Shown in pieces: positions 1 to 8,125 of a DNA stretch of 64,000 bases. The stretch's first letter is position 1. Each line of letters starts with the position of its first letter. This DNA is from Bacteroides sp. (GTDB lineage: Bacteria; Bacteroidota; Bacteroidia; Bacteroidales; Muribaculaceae), in NCBI GenBank assembly GCA_014801535.1, contig JAAVEA010000027.1:1-64000 (forward strand). The letters are read 5' to 3'. Position numbers and translations under genes: made by a program. The notes below the pieces were generated by a model that worked only from the letters and a program-made list of their open reading frames with translations, was not told the DNA's origin and ran no database searches.

Positions 1-82
1 ATAGTATCGTTACACAGGGTAGAATATGATGATTGGTTTTATTATACTTTTTATTTGGTTTCAATTAATTCAGAAAGATATT

Positions 83-174
83 TTTCGATTCTGCATTGAG
101 AAATGCATAAAAATCGAATAATGAAAAGAAATTCTCATAGCTAACGATATAAGGAAGGTCTCGGAGTGAGACCT
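83..174 (+). other. Hairpin-rich leader without ORF, possible small RNA
   Basis: The first 250 bases contain no credible gene. Two stem-loops are visible: TTCGATT/AATCGAA with an inner TGCATT/AATGCA stem around 86-118, and AGGTCTC/GAGACCT at 156-162/168-174. They lie directly ahead of a good terminator, an arrangement that fits the 3' part of a small RNA or of a transcript starting outside the window. No known RNA family was recognised. Confidence 0.25.
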
Positions 175-180
175 GAAGGT

Positions 181-212
181 AAAGGGTGACCGGGAGGCCA
201 CCCTTTATTTTT
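181..212 (+). terminator. Rho-independent terminator
   Basis: Stem AAAGGGTG (181-188) pairs with CACCCTTT (199-206) and is followed by ATTTTT. It closes whatever is transcribed rightward from the start of the window. Confidence 0.7.
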
Positions 213-289
213 AGCACTTTATCATGTCCTGAAACTTTTCCATACTATATAATTTGATTATCTTTGTCACATTATCATCAAGATCGGGA

Positions 290-568
290 ATGAAAGTAAA
301 AGTTTTCTTCAAAAACATATGGAATAAAATCAGGATGTGGCTCTCGTCCCTTTCTTTCCGCACGGGAGTAATAGTTCTGGCAACCTGTATCCCCTTTTAT
401 ATAATCTCATTTGCGCAAATGGCTCTTCCGATTTCGGTCTCACTGAAAAGCGCGCTATGGGTTCTCTTTTTCGGACTGGCAAAGACCGCTCAATATGGCG
501 GACTGACTATTTTGGGAGCCAAAGGTATTAAACGACTAAAAGATTATTGGAAACATAAAAAGGAATAA
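290..568 (+). CDS. Small two-helix membrane protein of unknown function
   Basis: A 92-residue basic protein with a charged N-terminus (KNIWNKIR), two predicted membrane helices at about residues 26-47 and 54-75, and a very basic cytoplasmic tail (KRLKDYWKHKKE). I do not recognise a functional family. The ATG at 290 is preferred over an upstream TTG at 254 because a TATCTTTG -7 promoter box lies at 259-266, so the upstream codon would not be transcribed. Its stop overlaps the galactanase ATG by one base (TAATG), so the two genes are very probably cotranscribed and translationally coupled. Confidence 0.6.
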   Translation: MKVKVFFKNIWNKIRMWLSSLSFRTGVIVLATCIPFYIISFAQMALPISVSLKSALWVLFFGLAKTAQYGGLTILGAKGIKRLKDYWKHKKE

Positions 569-1827
569 TGAATATCAAGTATCTTCTTATCGCTCTGATC
601 GCAGGTTTTTTCGGCATCGCAAACCAGTCTCTTTCCGCTCCTTTCAGATTTGTCGGAGGTGACATATCGTTGCTCCCCGATTATGAAGAGGCCGGTGCAA
701 AATATTATGATGGGGACGGTAAACCTATATCAGATCTCCTTTCTTTTTGCTATGATGAAGGGATGAACTGTATGCGAGTCCGTCTTTTTGTAAACCCGGA
801 TGAATATACCGGGCCCGAAGCTGATCCAAACGCGAAGCAGGATCTCGCTTATATCATACCTCTATGCAAACGTATTCAGGAATCAGGATTCGCTTTGTTG
901 CTCGATTTTCATTATTCCGACACGTGGGCCGACCCCGGCAAACAATGGACACCCAAGGCTTGGGAGGGATTGAGCGATGAAGAACTGTATGTGAAGATAT
1001 ATGAGTATACCAGGGCGACTCTCCAAACCCTTGCTGAAAATGGTGTTGTTCCTGAATTTATCCAGCCGGGCAATGAGATAAGCTATGGTATGCTGTGGGG
1101 TCCGGCCGGCTGCGAGAACCCCAAGAAAGTATATGCAAGCAGCAACGAGAACTGGGATAGATTTTATCATCTGCTGGATTATGCCGTTAAAGCTTGCCGT
1201 GAAGTATGCAAGGATGCCAAAATAATAATCCACACAGAAAGAGTGGCCGAACCTCAATATCTTTATGATTTCTATAGCCGGCTGGACAGTTACGGCCTCC
1301 GCTATGATATAATAGGACTGAGCTACTATCCATATTTTCACGGTTCGCTATCCGTTCTGGAGAAAGCAATGGATACTCTTGAGTCAGGGTTTCCTGATAA
1401 GGATATCATGCTGGTCGAAACAGGCTATCCGTATGCTTGGGAAGTGCCGGGGACAAATCAACCGGTGGATTACCCCTATACCGAAGCCGGGCAATTTGAT
1501 TTTGCACGTGATTTAGTGGCTATGTTACTTAAATATGAGAGATGCACCGGCCTTTTCTGGTGGTGGTTTGAATATAACGCCAAGGACACTTCTCTTTCAG
1601 GATGGTATAACGCCCCGCTTTTTGATAGCCGCACCGGTAAGGTTACCGAGGCTTTTAACGAAATATGCTCCTTCGGCTCAGGGCCGTTTATCTCGGCTGT
1701 GGCGGAAATCTACGATGAAAAAAAAGATGATCCCGGCTATTGGTATGATATTCACGGACGACGGATTCCTAAACCATCTCGACCAGGTATATACATACAC
1801 CAAGGTAAGAAAATATTTGCGCGATGA
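568..1827 (+). CDS. Secreted arabinogalactan endo-beta-1,4-galactanase, GH53
   Basis: A 419-residue glycoside hydrolase family 53 enzyme that should cleave beta-1,4-galactan side chains of pectin. It has an N-terminal signal peptide (about 23 residues, ending LSA), a TIM-barrel with the acid/base Glu in 'PGNEISYG' (E170) and the nucleophile Glu in 'VETGYPY' (E284). After the barrel comes a short C-terminal tail 'YDIHGRRIPKP...GIYIHQGKKIFAR', a type A (TIGR04183-like) sorting-tail pattern also seen in other secreted proteins of this window. It overlaps the HAD gene by ATGA. No susC/susD pair lies next to it, so it is not in a classical polysaccharide utilisation locus here. Confidence 0.9.
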   Translation: MNIKYLLIALIAGFFGIANQSLSAPFRFVGGDISLLPDYEEAGAKYYDGDGKPISDLLSFCYDEGMNCMRVRLFVNPDEYTGPEADPNAKQDLAYIIPLCKRIQESGFALLLDFHYSDTWADPGKQWTPKAWEGLSDEELYVKIYEYTRATLQTLAENGVVPEFIQPGNEISYGMLWGPAGCENPKKVYASSNENWDRFYHLLDYAVKACREVCKDAKIIIHTERVAEPQYLYDFYSRLDSYGLRYDIIGLSYYPYFHGSLSVLEKAMDTLESGFPDKDIMLVETGYPYAWEVPGTNQPVDYPYTEAGQFDFARDLVAMLLKYERCTGLFWWWFEYNAKDTSLSGWYNAPLFDSRTGKVTEAFNEICSFGSGPFISAVAEIYDEKKDDPGYWYDIHGRRIPKPSRPGIYIHQGKKIFAR

Positions 1828-2471
1828 AAAAATATCTCCTTTATCTGTTTGATTTTGACTACACTTTGGCCGATTCCTCAAAAGGGATAGTGCTATGTTT
1901 CCGTGATGTGCTTGAACGTGCCGGCTATCACGACATCAGCGATGACACCATAAAGAGAACCATCGGCCTAACTTTAGAGGAGGCTTTTGCTTCAATGACA
2001 GGCGAGAAGGACGAAGCCACGCTCGCACGCTGGAGAAAGGAGTATGTTGCGGTTGCCGACAGGGTTATGAACGAAGCGACCAAACTCTTTGATGAAGTCA
2101 CCCCACTGTTTGATGCATTGAAGGCACAAGGTGTGAAAACGGGAATAATCTCCACTAAATATCGCTATCGGATAGAAGATTTTTTATTACGTCATTTCGA
2201 TTCATTGCCTGTTGATCTGATAATCGGCGGAGAAGATGTAAAGACACCCAAACCGTCACCGGAAGGGGTGAACGAAGCAATGAAAAAACTTGGAGTGAAA
2301 CCACACGATGTGATATATTGCGGAGACAGCATTGTTGATGGAGCCACGGCTCGGAATGCCGGAGTGGATTTTGCGGGTATACTTCACGGTGTCACTACCC
2401 GTGAGGAATTGGAAAAATATCCCCATATTATTATTACTCACAATCTCTTGGATCTAACCATGATCGAATGA
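1824..2471 (+). CDS. HAD-family hydrolase, phosphoglycolate phosphatase-like
   Basis: A 215-residue haloacid dehalogenase superfamily phosphatase. Motif I 'DFDYTLAD' supplies the nucleophile and acid Asp, motif II is the Ser in 'GIISTK', motif III the Lys in 'KTPKPSP', and motif IV 'YCGDSIVDG' binds magnesium. The helical cap between residues 15 and 85 and the length fit the Gph/PgmB-like subfamilies; either phosphoglycolate or a sugar phosphate could be the substrate. The ATG overlaps the galactanase stop by four bases. The pairing suggests sugar metabolism but does not prove it. Cytoplasmic. Confidence 0.8.
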   Translation: MKKYLLYLFDFDYTLADSSKGIVLCFRDVLERAGYHDISDDTIKRTIGLTLEEAFASMTGEKDEATLARWRKEYVAVADRVMNEATKLFDEVTPLFDALKAQGVKTGIISTKYRYRIEDFLLRHFDSLPVDLIIGGEDVKTPKPSPEGVNEAMKKLGVKPHDVIYCGDSIVDGATARNAGVDFAGILHGVTTREELEKYPHIIITHNLLDLTMIE

Positions 2472-2584
2472 CTGTATCAAGATTCGCACAGTCTGGATAG
2501 TATCAAATTTAATGCGATAAGCCGTTTCGACTGATTCTCTGACTATTATATTAGAATATGAAAAACTTTCGTTAATTTTGCCAT

Positions 2585-3490
2585 ATGAACGGAAATACCC
2601 CTATACCCCTTACGCCATCATCGCAAGACAATGAAATAATACTTTACCAACCGGATTCAACCGTTAAACTTGAAGTCCGTCTGGAGAATGAGACTGTATG
2701 GTTAACACAACAGCAGATAGCTGATTTGTTCGGTACTAAACGTCCGGCCATAACAAAGCATCTTGCCAATATCTATAAATCAGGTGAATTGGAGGAGAAT
2801 AGCACATGTTCCATTTTGGAACATATGGGTAACGATGGCACCCAACGCTACACCACAAAGTATTATAACCTTGATGCCATATTATCTGTAGGATATAGGG
2901 TAAACAGTAGAAATGCAACATTATTCCGTCAGTGGGCTAATAAGGTCTTGAAGGAATATCTACTGAGAGGATACAGTATCAATCAGCGATTGATGCATAT
3001 GGAAAATCGGATTGATCACAGGCTTTCTGAACATGATATTCAGATAAAAGAACTGAGCAATCGAATGGATTTCTTTGTTCGGACATCGCTGCCCCCTAAA
3101 GAAGGAATAATCTATGACGGCCAGATATTCGATGCCTATACCATTATGTGCGACCTCATACGCAGTGCCAAGAACCGTATCATCATTGTGGATAATTATA
3201 TCGATGATTCAGTATTTCGTCAGCTTGACAAGCGAGCCACAGGAGTATCGGCCACTATCTATACTCCTTCCATAAGCAGGACACTGCGTCAGGATTTGGA
3301 GCGTCATAATGCTCAATATCCTCCGATTGAAGTAAAAACTTTCCGTAGGGCGCACGACCGTTTCCTTATCATAGATGATACAGTTTACCATGTAGGAGCA
3401 TCCTTCAAGGATTTAGGTAAGAAGCTTACCGCTTTCTCGAAGATGGAGATAATGACAGCCGATGAATTTATAGCGTATTTGGAGGCGTAA
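2585..3490 (+). CDS. RhuM-like (virulence_RhuM family) protein
   Basis: A 301-residue protein whose first half has the typical RhuM signature 'VRLENETVWLTQQQIADLFGT' region (residues about 30-50, a winged-helix-like DNA-binding part), followed by 'NLDAILSVGYRVNSRNATLFRQWA'-type sequence. The second half, 'DAYTIMCDLIRSAKNRIIIVDNYID', 'KTFRRAHDRFLIID' and 'YHVGASFKDLGKK', resembles PLD-like/DUF nuclease-type domains often fused in Bacteroidales. Function is unknown; the family is widespread on mobile elements and near restriction systems. The only promoter-like box, TAATTTTG at 2573-2580, sits four bases before the ATG, so the transcript may be leaderless. It stands alone next to tRNA-Ser. Confidence 0.7.
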   Translation: MNGNTPIPLTPSSQDNEIILYQPDSTVKLEVRLENETVWLTQQQIADLFGTKRPAITKHLANIYKSGELEENSTCSILEHMGNDGTQRYTTKYYNLDAILSVGYRVNSRNATLFRQWANKVLKEYLLRGYSINQRLMHMENRIDHRLSEHDIQIKELSNRMDFFVRTSLPPKEGIIYDGQIFDAYTIMCDLIRSAKNRIIIVDNYIDDSVFRQLDKRATGVSATIYTPSISRTLRQDLERHNAQYPPIEVKTFRRAHDRFLIIDDTVYHVGASFKDLGKKLTAFSKMEIMTADEFIAYLEA

Positions 3491-3548
3491 AGACGGATTA
3501 AGATTTAAGAAAACACCCAATCTTGTATCCGATTTCAGACACAGATTG

Positions 3549-3583
3549 GGTGTTAAAACAACAAAAGCCTGCTAAACAGGCTT
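3549..3583 (-). terminator. Terminator downstream of tRNA-Ser
   Basis: On the minus strand, AAGCCTG and CAGGCTT (3577-3583 / 3565-3571) form a 7-bp stem with a 5-base loop followed by TTTTGTTGTTTT. It lies just past the 3' end of the tRNA. Confidence 0.8.
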
Positions 3584-3589
3584 CCTTTG

Positions 3590-3674
3590 CGGAGAGGGAG
3601 GGATTCGAACCCCCGGAGGTGTTACCCTCAACGGTTTTCAAGACCGCCGCGATCGACCACTCTGCCACCTCTCC
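3590..3674 (-). tRNA. tRNA-Ser(UGA)
   Basis: An 85-nt class II tRNA. Acceptor stem GGAGAGG pairs with CCTCTCC, the discriminator is G as expected for serine, the anticodon loop is CTTGAAA (anticodon TGA), a long variable arm is present, and the T arm GGTTCGAATCC is intact. CCA is not encoded. A terminator follows directly. Confidence 0.95.
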
Positions 3675-3797
3675 ATGCTCACATACCGTTTCCGGCTCGT
3701 TTGCGTTGCAAAGTTAATTCTTTTTTTTCATTCCACCAAATTAATTTTTATTTTTTTGCGAAAAGAATATAAGACACACTCTAAAAACACCTGTTTT

Positions 3798-4376
3798 TTA
3801 CGATGGCGTGCTGTCTTCTACCCGAACCTCCTTCCCTGCCACAAAAGGACGAAGCATGGACTCAAGATTCTTCACCGCTTCCCTACGAGCACGCTTCACA
3901 TAGCCCCGGCTATAAATGCTATCGCGCCAACTGTCCACAACCTGACGCTTAATCTCATTCTCTTCATCAGTCGTGAAATTGGATCCCGCCAATATCTTAT
4001 CGTTCCAACGGTCAATCACTTTATAAGCTCCCGGTTCTGTAGATTCATATATGTCTACAATCTCAGGGGGAAGTGTAACAATCAGGGTGTCACCCTCCCA
4101 GCGCTGTTCAATCTTTTCAAGATCGAAAGAGATGGTGCCGGTCAATGTCTCACGTGCCACAAGATGACGGGTGCCGATTTTGGCCTTTACAGGAACATCC
4201 TCATATATCTCTACCGAGCACAATTTCACCATAGGCCGTACATCGATTATACGCGCAGGCTCAATCTTAGCCACAGGCACCGGCTCTGATGGTTTCGTGA
4301 ACCATACCACACACCCTATCACTGCAACAACAGCAATCAGCAGTGTGGCCCACTTTAAAATTTTAGCAATTTTCAT
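3798..4376 (-). CDS. DUF4230 family protein, membrane-anchored
   Basis: A 192-residue protein with one N-terminal membrane helix (about residues 8-27, 'WATLLIAVVAVIGCVVWF') and a DUF4230 domain filling the rest ('VEIYEDVPVKAKIGTRHLVARETLTGTISFDLEKI'). The soluble part should face the periplasm. The biochemical role of DUF4230 is not established. It lies 26 bp after another DUF4230 gene in the same direction; they likely form a two-gene operon and may work as a pair. Confidence 0.75.
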   Translation of the reverse strand: MKIAKILKWATLLIAVVAVIGCVVWFTKPSEPVPVAKIEPARIIDVRPMVKLCSVEIYEDVPVKAKIGTRHLVARETLTGTISFDLEKIEQRWEGDTLIVTLPPEIVDIYESTEPGAYKVIDRWNDKILAGSNFTTDEENEIKRQVVDSWRDSIYSRGYVKRARREAVKNLESMLRPFVAGKEVRVEDSTPS

Positions 4377-4402
4377 AATCTTTTAATGTGATATATAAGT
4401 TT

Positions 4403-5059
4403 TCAATCCTTTACTTCCACCTCCGCACGGAAACCGTTATCTTCTGCGAACGCAGTGAAATAAGCTATGGCCTTCCCTTTGGCCGAAACTTTCAGACGAT
4501 CCTTAAAACCGGAGCGTTCTTCCACCTCCCGCTTCAGGGATTCATTCATGGCCTCCTTCACCCGTGCACGTTCCTCGGGTTTGATCTGACTCCGAAGACC
4601 CGTGACACGGTAATGATCTTCACGAAGAGGCACATCGCGGCCTATGAACTCCGTCTTTATCTCAGGGAGGTGTATGCGCATCACCTTCGTTACGGTATCC
4701 ACCTCCACATCACCCGGTTCCAGCTCGTTTAGATCCATATAGGCACGGAGATAGGTGCTATAGGAATAGGCGCCCTTGCGAGTGCCTATCTTAAACCAGT
4801 TAAGCACTGCGTTCAGCTGTTGCCGGCTTCCCTTCGCCTCATCGAATTTAAGGTCTTCGACCGATGCCATTTTATTGATCGTCATCTCAGACAATATCAG
4901 TTTATTGGTGGAACGGATAAGGGCACAATAATCTACCGGCTCCGGAGCCGGAGTCTCATCTTTTTTTTGGCTACACCCTCCGGAAATAATTACTGCTGCA
5001 AGAAGAAGAATCAGGAACTTGCCACGTGCTTTATTGAGTTTCTGTTGAATTCGTATCAT
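4403..5059 (-). CDS. DUF4230 family lipoprotein
   Basis: A 218-residue protein with a lipoprotein signal peptide: basic start, hydrophobic core 'FLILLLAAVIISGG' and lipobox ISGGC with Cys29 as the lipidated residue. The mature part is a diverged DUF4230 domain ('SEMTINKMASVEDLKF', 'VMRIHLPEIKTEFIGRD'). It is the first gene of a two-gene unit with the adjacent DUF4230 protein. Function unknown. Confidence 0.75.
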   Translation of the reverse strand: MIRIQQKLNKARGKFLILLLAAVIISGGCSQKKDETPAPEPVDYCALIRSTNKLILSEMTINKMASVEDLKFDEAKGSRQQLNAVLNWFKIGTRKGAYSYSTYLRAYMDLNELEPGDVEVDTVTKVMRIHLPEIKTEFIGRDVPLREDHYRVTGLRSQIKPEERARVKEAMNESLKREVEERSGFKDRLKVSAKGKAIAYFTAFAEDNGFRAEVEVKD

Positions 5060-5383
5060 AACGATCTGTTTTTATAGTTCTTTATTTCAGATGAAGGATT
5101 ACCTGAGTGTGGAACCCACACACTCCATTCTGACTCGGGCTCTCAACTTTGGTTTAACAATTTTCATTCCATCTTCCTTTCAAGAATTAATATTTAAGAA
5201 TTATTAATAGTGCCATACGTCCAAGCCGACTCCCAAATCGAGGGTGAGGGCACAATAGTTTGCCTATATTCATACATTTTATTAAATTTGCAACCGATTG
5301 CTATCGGAGTCAATTCATTTCGCTTTCGGCCATGCCGATTCAACCGGCCCAGAGCCGCCGACTCCCAAAAGTAAAAGAATATC
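5060..5383. other. Divergent intergenic region
   Basis: 324 bp between the DUF4230 pair (minus) and the acyltransferase (plus). It contains a small hairpin GAGTGTG/CACACACTC near 5104-5124, an AT-rich stretch, and the plus-strand promoter listed separately. No ORF with support was seen. Confidence 0.6.
5259..5290 (+). promoter_or_regulatory. Bacteroidetes sigma-A-type promoter for the acyltransferase gene
   Basis: TTTG at 5259-5262, a 20-bp spacer, then TAAATTTG at 5283-5290, a full match to the TAnnTTTG -7 consensus. Expected start of transcription is near 5297, leaving a leader of about 87 bases before the ATG at 5384. Confidence 0.75.
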
Positions 5384-6313
5384 ATGCAGCCCATAATCGA
5401 AAAAGTTGATCCCAAGCTCATCCTCAAGGAACTGACCCCTGAACGTCTCCTCCGCACCACAAACAAGGGCGACAACGAAATCTACGTTGTCGATGCATTC
5501 AATGCGCCCAACACAATGCGCGAAATCGGACGTCTGCGCGAAATCGCCTTCCGCGACGGCGGAGGAGGCACCGGAAAGGAATGCGACATCGACGAATTCG
5601 ACACCATGGAGCGTCCTTGCCAACAGATGATAGTCTGGAATCCGCAGGCACAGGAAATCATAGGAGGCTACCGTTTCCTGCTCGGAGAAGATATGAAGAT
5701 AATCGACGGTGTCCCCCAGATTGCCGTCTCCCATATGTTCAAGTTTTCAGACAGGTTTATAAAGGAATATCTCCCCAACACCCTGGAACTTGGCCGCTCT
5801 TTCGTAACTCTTGAATATCAAACCACCAAGGCCGGAGCCAAGGCGCTTTATGCCCTCGACAATCTCTGGGACGGGCTCGGCGCCCTCACGGTGAAATATC
5901 CGCAGATAAAATATCTCTTCGGCAAATTCACTATGTATCCTAACTACGGATCTGAATGTCGCGATATGCTTCTCGGGTTTCTGCACAAGCATTTCCCCGA
6001 TCCAGACAAACTCGTGGAGCCTATAGAACCGCTTCACACTCATGCCGACGACCCCGATGTGCAACGGATGTTTACAGGCGACTCCTTTAAGGAAGACCTG
6101 CGCATTCTCAATCATAAGATTCGCGAGGCCGGGAGGAACATTCCTCCTCTCGTGAATGCATATATGGCTCTCTCCCCCACCATGAAATTGTTCGGCACAG
6201 CGATAAACCATGAGTTCGGCGATGTGGAGGAGACCGGAATATTCTTCAAGATTTCTGAAATATTCGAAGAGAAGAAACATCGTCACGTCGACACATACAC
6301 CGCACCCCAATAA
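5384..6313 (+). CDS. GNAT-fold N-acyltransferase, GlsB/OlsB-like
   Basis: A 309-residue protein of the hemolysin-like/OlsB N-acyltransferase group, recognised by 'REIAFRDGGGGTGKECDIDEFD', 'IVWNPQAQEIIGGYRFLLG' and 'LELGRSFVTLEYQ'. In Bacteroides, GlsB of this type makes N-acyl glycine, the first step to glycine lipids; OlsB does the same with ornithine. The assignment to the family is good, the amino acid substrate is inference. The usual GlsA partner (a PlsC-like O-acyltransferase) is not beside it; an ATP-grasp ligase follows 8 bp later instead. Cytoplasmic or peripheral on the inner membrane. Confidence 0.75.
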   Translation: MQPIIEKVDPKLILKELTPERLLRTTNKGDNEIYVVDAFNAPNTMREIGRLREIAFRDGGGGTGKECDIDEFDTMERPCQQMIVWNPQAQEIIGGYRFLLGEDMKIIDGVPQIAVSHMFKFSDRFIKEYLPNTLELGRSFVTLEYQTTKAGAKALYALDNLWDGLGALTVKYPQIKYLFGKFTMYPNYGSECRDMLLGFLHKHFPDPDKLVEPIEPLHTHADDPDVQRMFTGDSFKEDLRILNHKIREAGRNIPPLVNAYMALSPTMKLFGTAINHEFGDVEETGIFFKISEIFEEKKHRHVDTYTAPQ

Positions 6314-6321
6314 TTCTATTT

Positions 6322-7260
6322 ATGAAAACGACCATTCTAATGTTAGGCGGCGCACGCCGCGTATCACTTGCCGATCTCTTCAAAGAGAGCGGCCGCCGCT
6401 TCGGTATCGATGTGGAGATTGTTGCTTACGAACTTAACCGCCACGTTCCCATCGCACTTGCCGGAAAGGTAGTGGAGGGACTCAAATGGTCGGACCCGGA
6501 GGTGGTCGACGACATAGCCCGCGTGGTGAAAGAAAACAAGGTAGACATAATCCTACCCTTTGTCAATGGTGCCGTCGAGATAGCATCTCTATGCAAACAA
6601 CAGATCCCGGGAGTGTTTGTCCCGGTTTCGGATTTTTCGGTCACCTCACGCATATTCGACAAGGTGGAAGCTGCCAAAGTGTTTAAAGACAACGGCTTCC
6701 CTATTCCACGCACATATTCCATCATAAACAATGAGATGCCGGCTATAGTGAAACCACGCAAGGGCGGTTCGTCGCGCGGAATACGCATCTTCTACGATGT
6801 CGAAGATCTGATGCACCTTGAGAATCTCGACTCCTACATCATTCAGGAGTATATCGAGAACGCACGCGAATATACTGTAGACTGCTACATCGACCGTAAC
6901 GGAGAAATACTTGTGACCGTGCCTCGTGAACGCATCGAAGTGATGGGCGGAGAGGTTAACCGCACCAAGACATGCCATATCGACCGCATAATAGAGATGA
7001 GCCGTGAAGTAATAAGCAAACTTAAACTCACAGGAAGCGTGACTCTCCAGTTCCTGCACGATCCCAAAAACGACCGCTATCTGCTCATGGAGCTCAATCC
7101 CCGTCTCGGAGGGGGTGTGGTATGCTCCATCTATGCAGGCGCACCTATCACTGATTATATCCTTGCCGAATCAATGGGTAAGAATCCTGTACCGTGCGAC
7201 GACTGGAAAGAGGGAGTGCTTATGGCTCGGTATATGAAAGAAGCTATTTTTTATGAATAA
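6322..7260 (+). CDS. ATP-grasp ligase, carbamoyl-phosphate-synthase-like
   Basis: A 312-residue ATP-grasp enzyme. A Rossmann-like N-terminus ('TTILMLGGARRVSLADLF') is followed by the nucleotide-binding part ('PAIVKPRKGGSSRGIRIF', residues about 135-152; 'YIIQEYIENAREYTVDCY') and the metal site 'LLMELNPRLGGG' near residue 255. ATP-grasp proteins join a carboxylate to an amine or thiol through an acyl-phosphate. The substrate cannot be read from sequence. Spacing of 8 bp from the N-acyltransferase and 11 bp to the PAP2 phosphatase points to one operon. Confidence 0.75.
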   Translation: MKTTILMLGGARRVSLADLFKESGRRFGIDVEIVAYELNRHVPIALAGKVVEGLKWSDPEVVDDIARVVKENKVDIILPFVNGAVEIASLCKQQIPGVFVPVSDFSVTSRIFDKVEAAKVFKDNGFPIPRTYSIINNEMPAIVKPRKGGSSRGIRIFYDVEDLMHLENLDSYIIQEYIENAREYTVDCYIDRNGEILVTVPRERIEVMGGEVNRTKTCHIDRIIEMSREVISKLKLTGSVTLQFLHDPKNDRYLLMELNPRLGGGVVCSIYAGAPITDYILAESMGKNPVPCDDWKEGVLMARYMKEAIFYE

Positions 7261-7271
7261 TCAGCTATAAC

Positions 7272-8033
7272 ATGAAAAATTCCAATAAATTACGTCATTT
7301 CCTTCTTACCGGTTTATTGTCGGCGACTGCTGTGGCTTTCGCTATAAACGACCATAAAACAGATCCTCAACATTATTTTCTTAATGTTGAGGATGTGCCG
7401 AGTTCGGTAGAGATACTCATGTGTCCGCCCGATACCACTTCAGCTCGTTTCGCCTACGACCGCGAACAATATGAATGGGGAAAAACCATGCGCAATACCC
7501 CACGCGGGAAACAGGCTATAACAGATGCCAATCTCGACTGGTATACCGACTGGGCCGATGACGCTTTCGGAGAGGCTTTCGGCGCACCGATCACAAAAAA
7601 AGAGAATCCCGAATTGCACAAACTAATCTACACAATGGAGAATGATGCCGGGAGTCTCGCCACCTACGAAGCCAAGCAACATTACATGCGCACCCGTCCC
7701 TTTGTGTTCTGGAACGAACACACCTCTACCCCCGATCATGAGGAAGCCTTGGCAAAAAACGGTTCCTACCCTTCGGGACACACAGCAATAGGATGGGCCA
7801 CAGCCCTTGTTCTGGCGGAGATCAACCCTGCAAGAGCAACCGAGATTCTGAAACGCGGATTTGAGTTCGGACAATCACGTGTGATTGTCGGCGCCCACTA
7901 TCAGAGCGATGTCGATGCCGGCCGTGTGATGGGAGCGGCAATTGTCTCAACCCTTCATACCGATAAAGGATTTCAGAAACAACTCGAAAAGGCAAAAAAG
8001 GAATTTGCCAAAAAGAACAGGAAGAAAAAATAA
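7272..8033 (+). CDS. PAP2-family acid phosphatase, secreted
   Basis: A 253-residue class A non-specific acid phosphatase-like protein. It has a signal peptide (about 23 residues) and the complete PAP2 signature in order: 'KQHYMRTRP' (KX6RP), 'SYPSGHT' and 'SRVIVGAHYQSD' (SRX5HX3D), with the two catalytic His present. It should dephosphorylate phosphomonoesters, possibly lipid phosphates, in the periplasm. The C-terminus is strongly basic (KKEFAKKNRKKK). It is the third gene of the acyltransferase/ATP-grasp unit. Confidence 0.85.
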   Translation: MKNSNKLRHFLLTGLLSATAVAFAINDHKTDPQHYFLNVEDVPSSVEILMCPPDTTSARFAYDREQYEWGKTMRNTPRGKQAITDANLDWYTDWADDAFGEAFGAPITKKENPELHKLIYTMENDAGSLATYEAKQHYMRTRPFVFWNEHTSTPDHEEALAKNGSYPSGHTAIGWATALVLAEINPARATEILKRGFEFGQSRVIVGAHYQSDVDAGRVMGAAIVSTLHTDKGFQKQLEKAKKEFAKKNRKKK

Positions 8034-8077
8034 ATTGTCCTTTTCTGAAAGGATAATTCATAATTTGTATTGCATGC

Positions 8078-8125
8078 AATTTGCGCAGTGTGTCACGTAA
8101 AAACACGTAACACACTGCGCAAATT
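8078..8125. repeat. Long inverted repeat (hairpin)
   Basis: Arms of 16 bp, AATTTGCGCAGTGTGT (8078-8093) and its perfect complement (8110-8125), extended inward after one mismatch by ACGT/ACGT. There is no T-run on either side, so it is not a standard terminator. It sits in the 351-bp gap between the PAP2 gene and the giant LRR gene. Confidence 0.8.

Noticed and set aside
2585-3674. Integrative element with att sites at tRNA-Ser
   Set aside because: No integrase and no direct repeat of the tRNA 3' end was found nearby.
3523-4289. Plus-strand frames across tRNA-Ser and DUF4230
   Set aside because: They run through a tRNA, a terminator and an antisense conserved gene.
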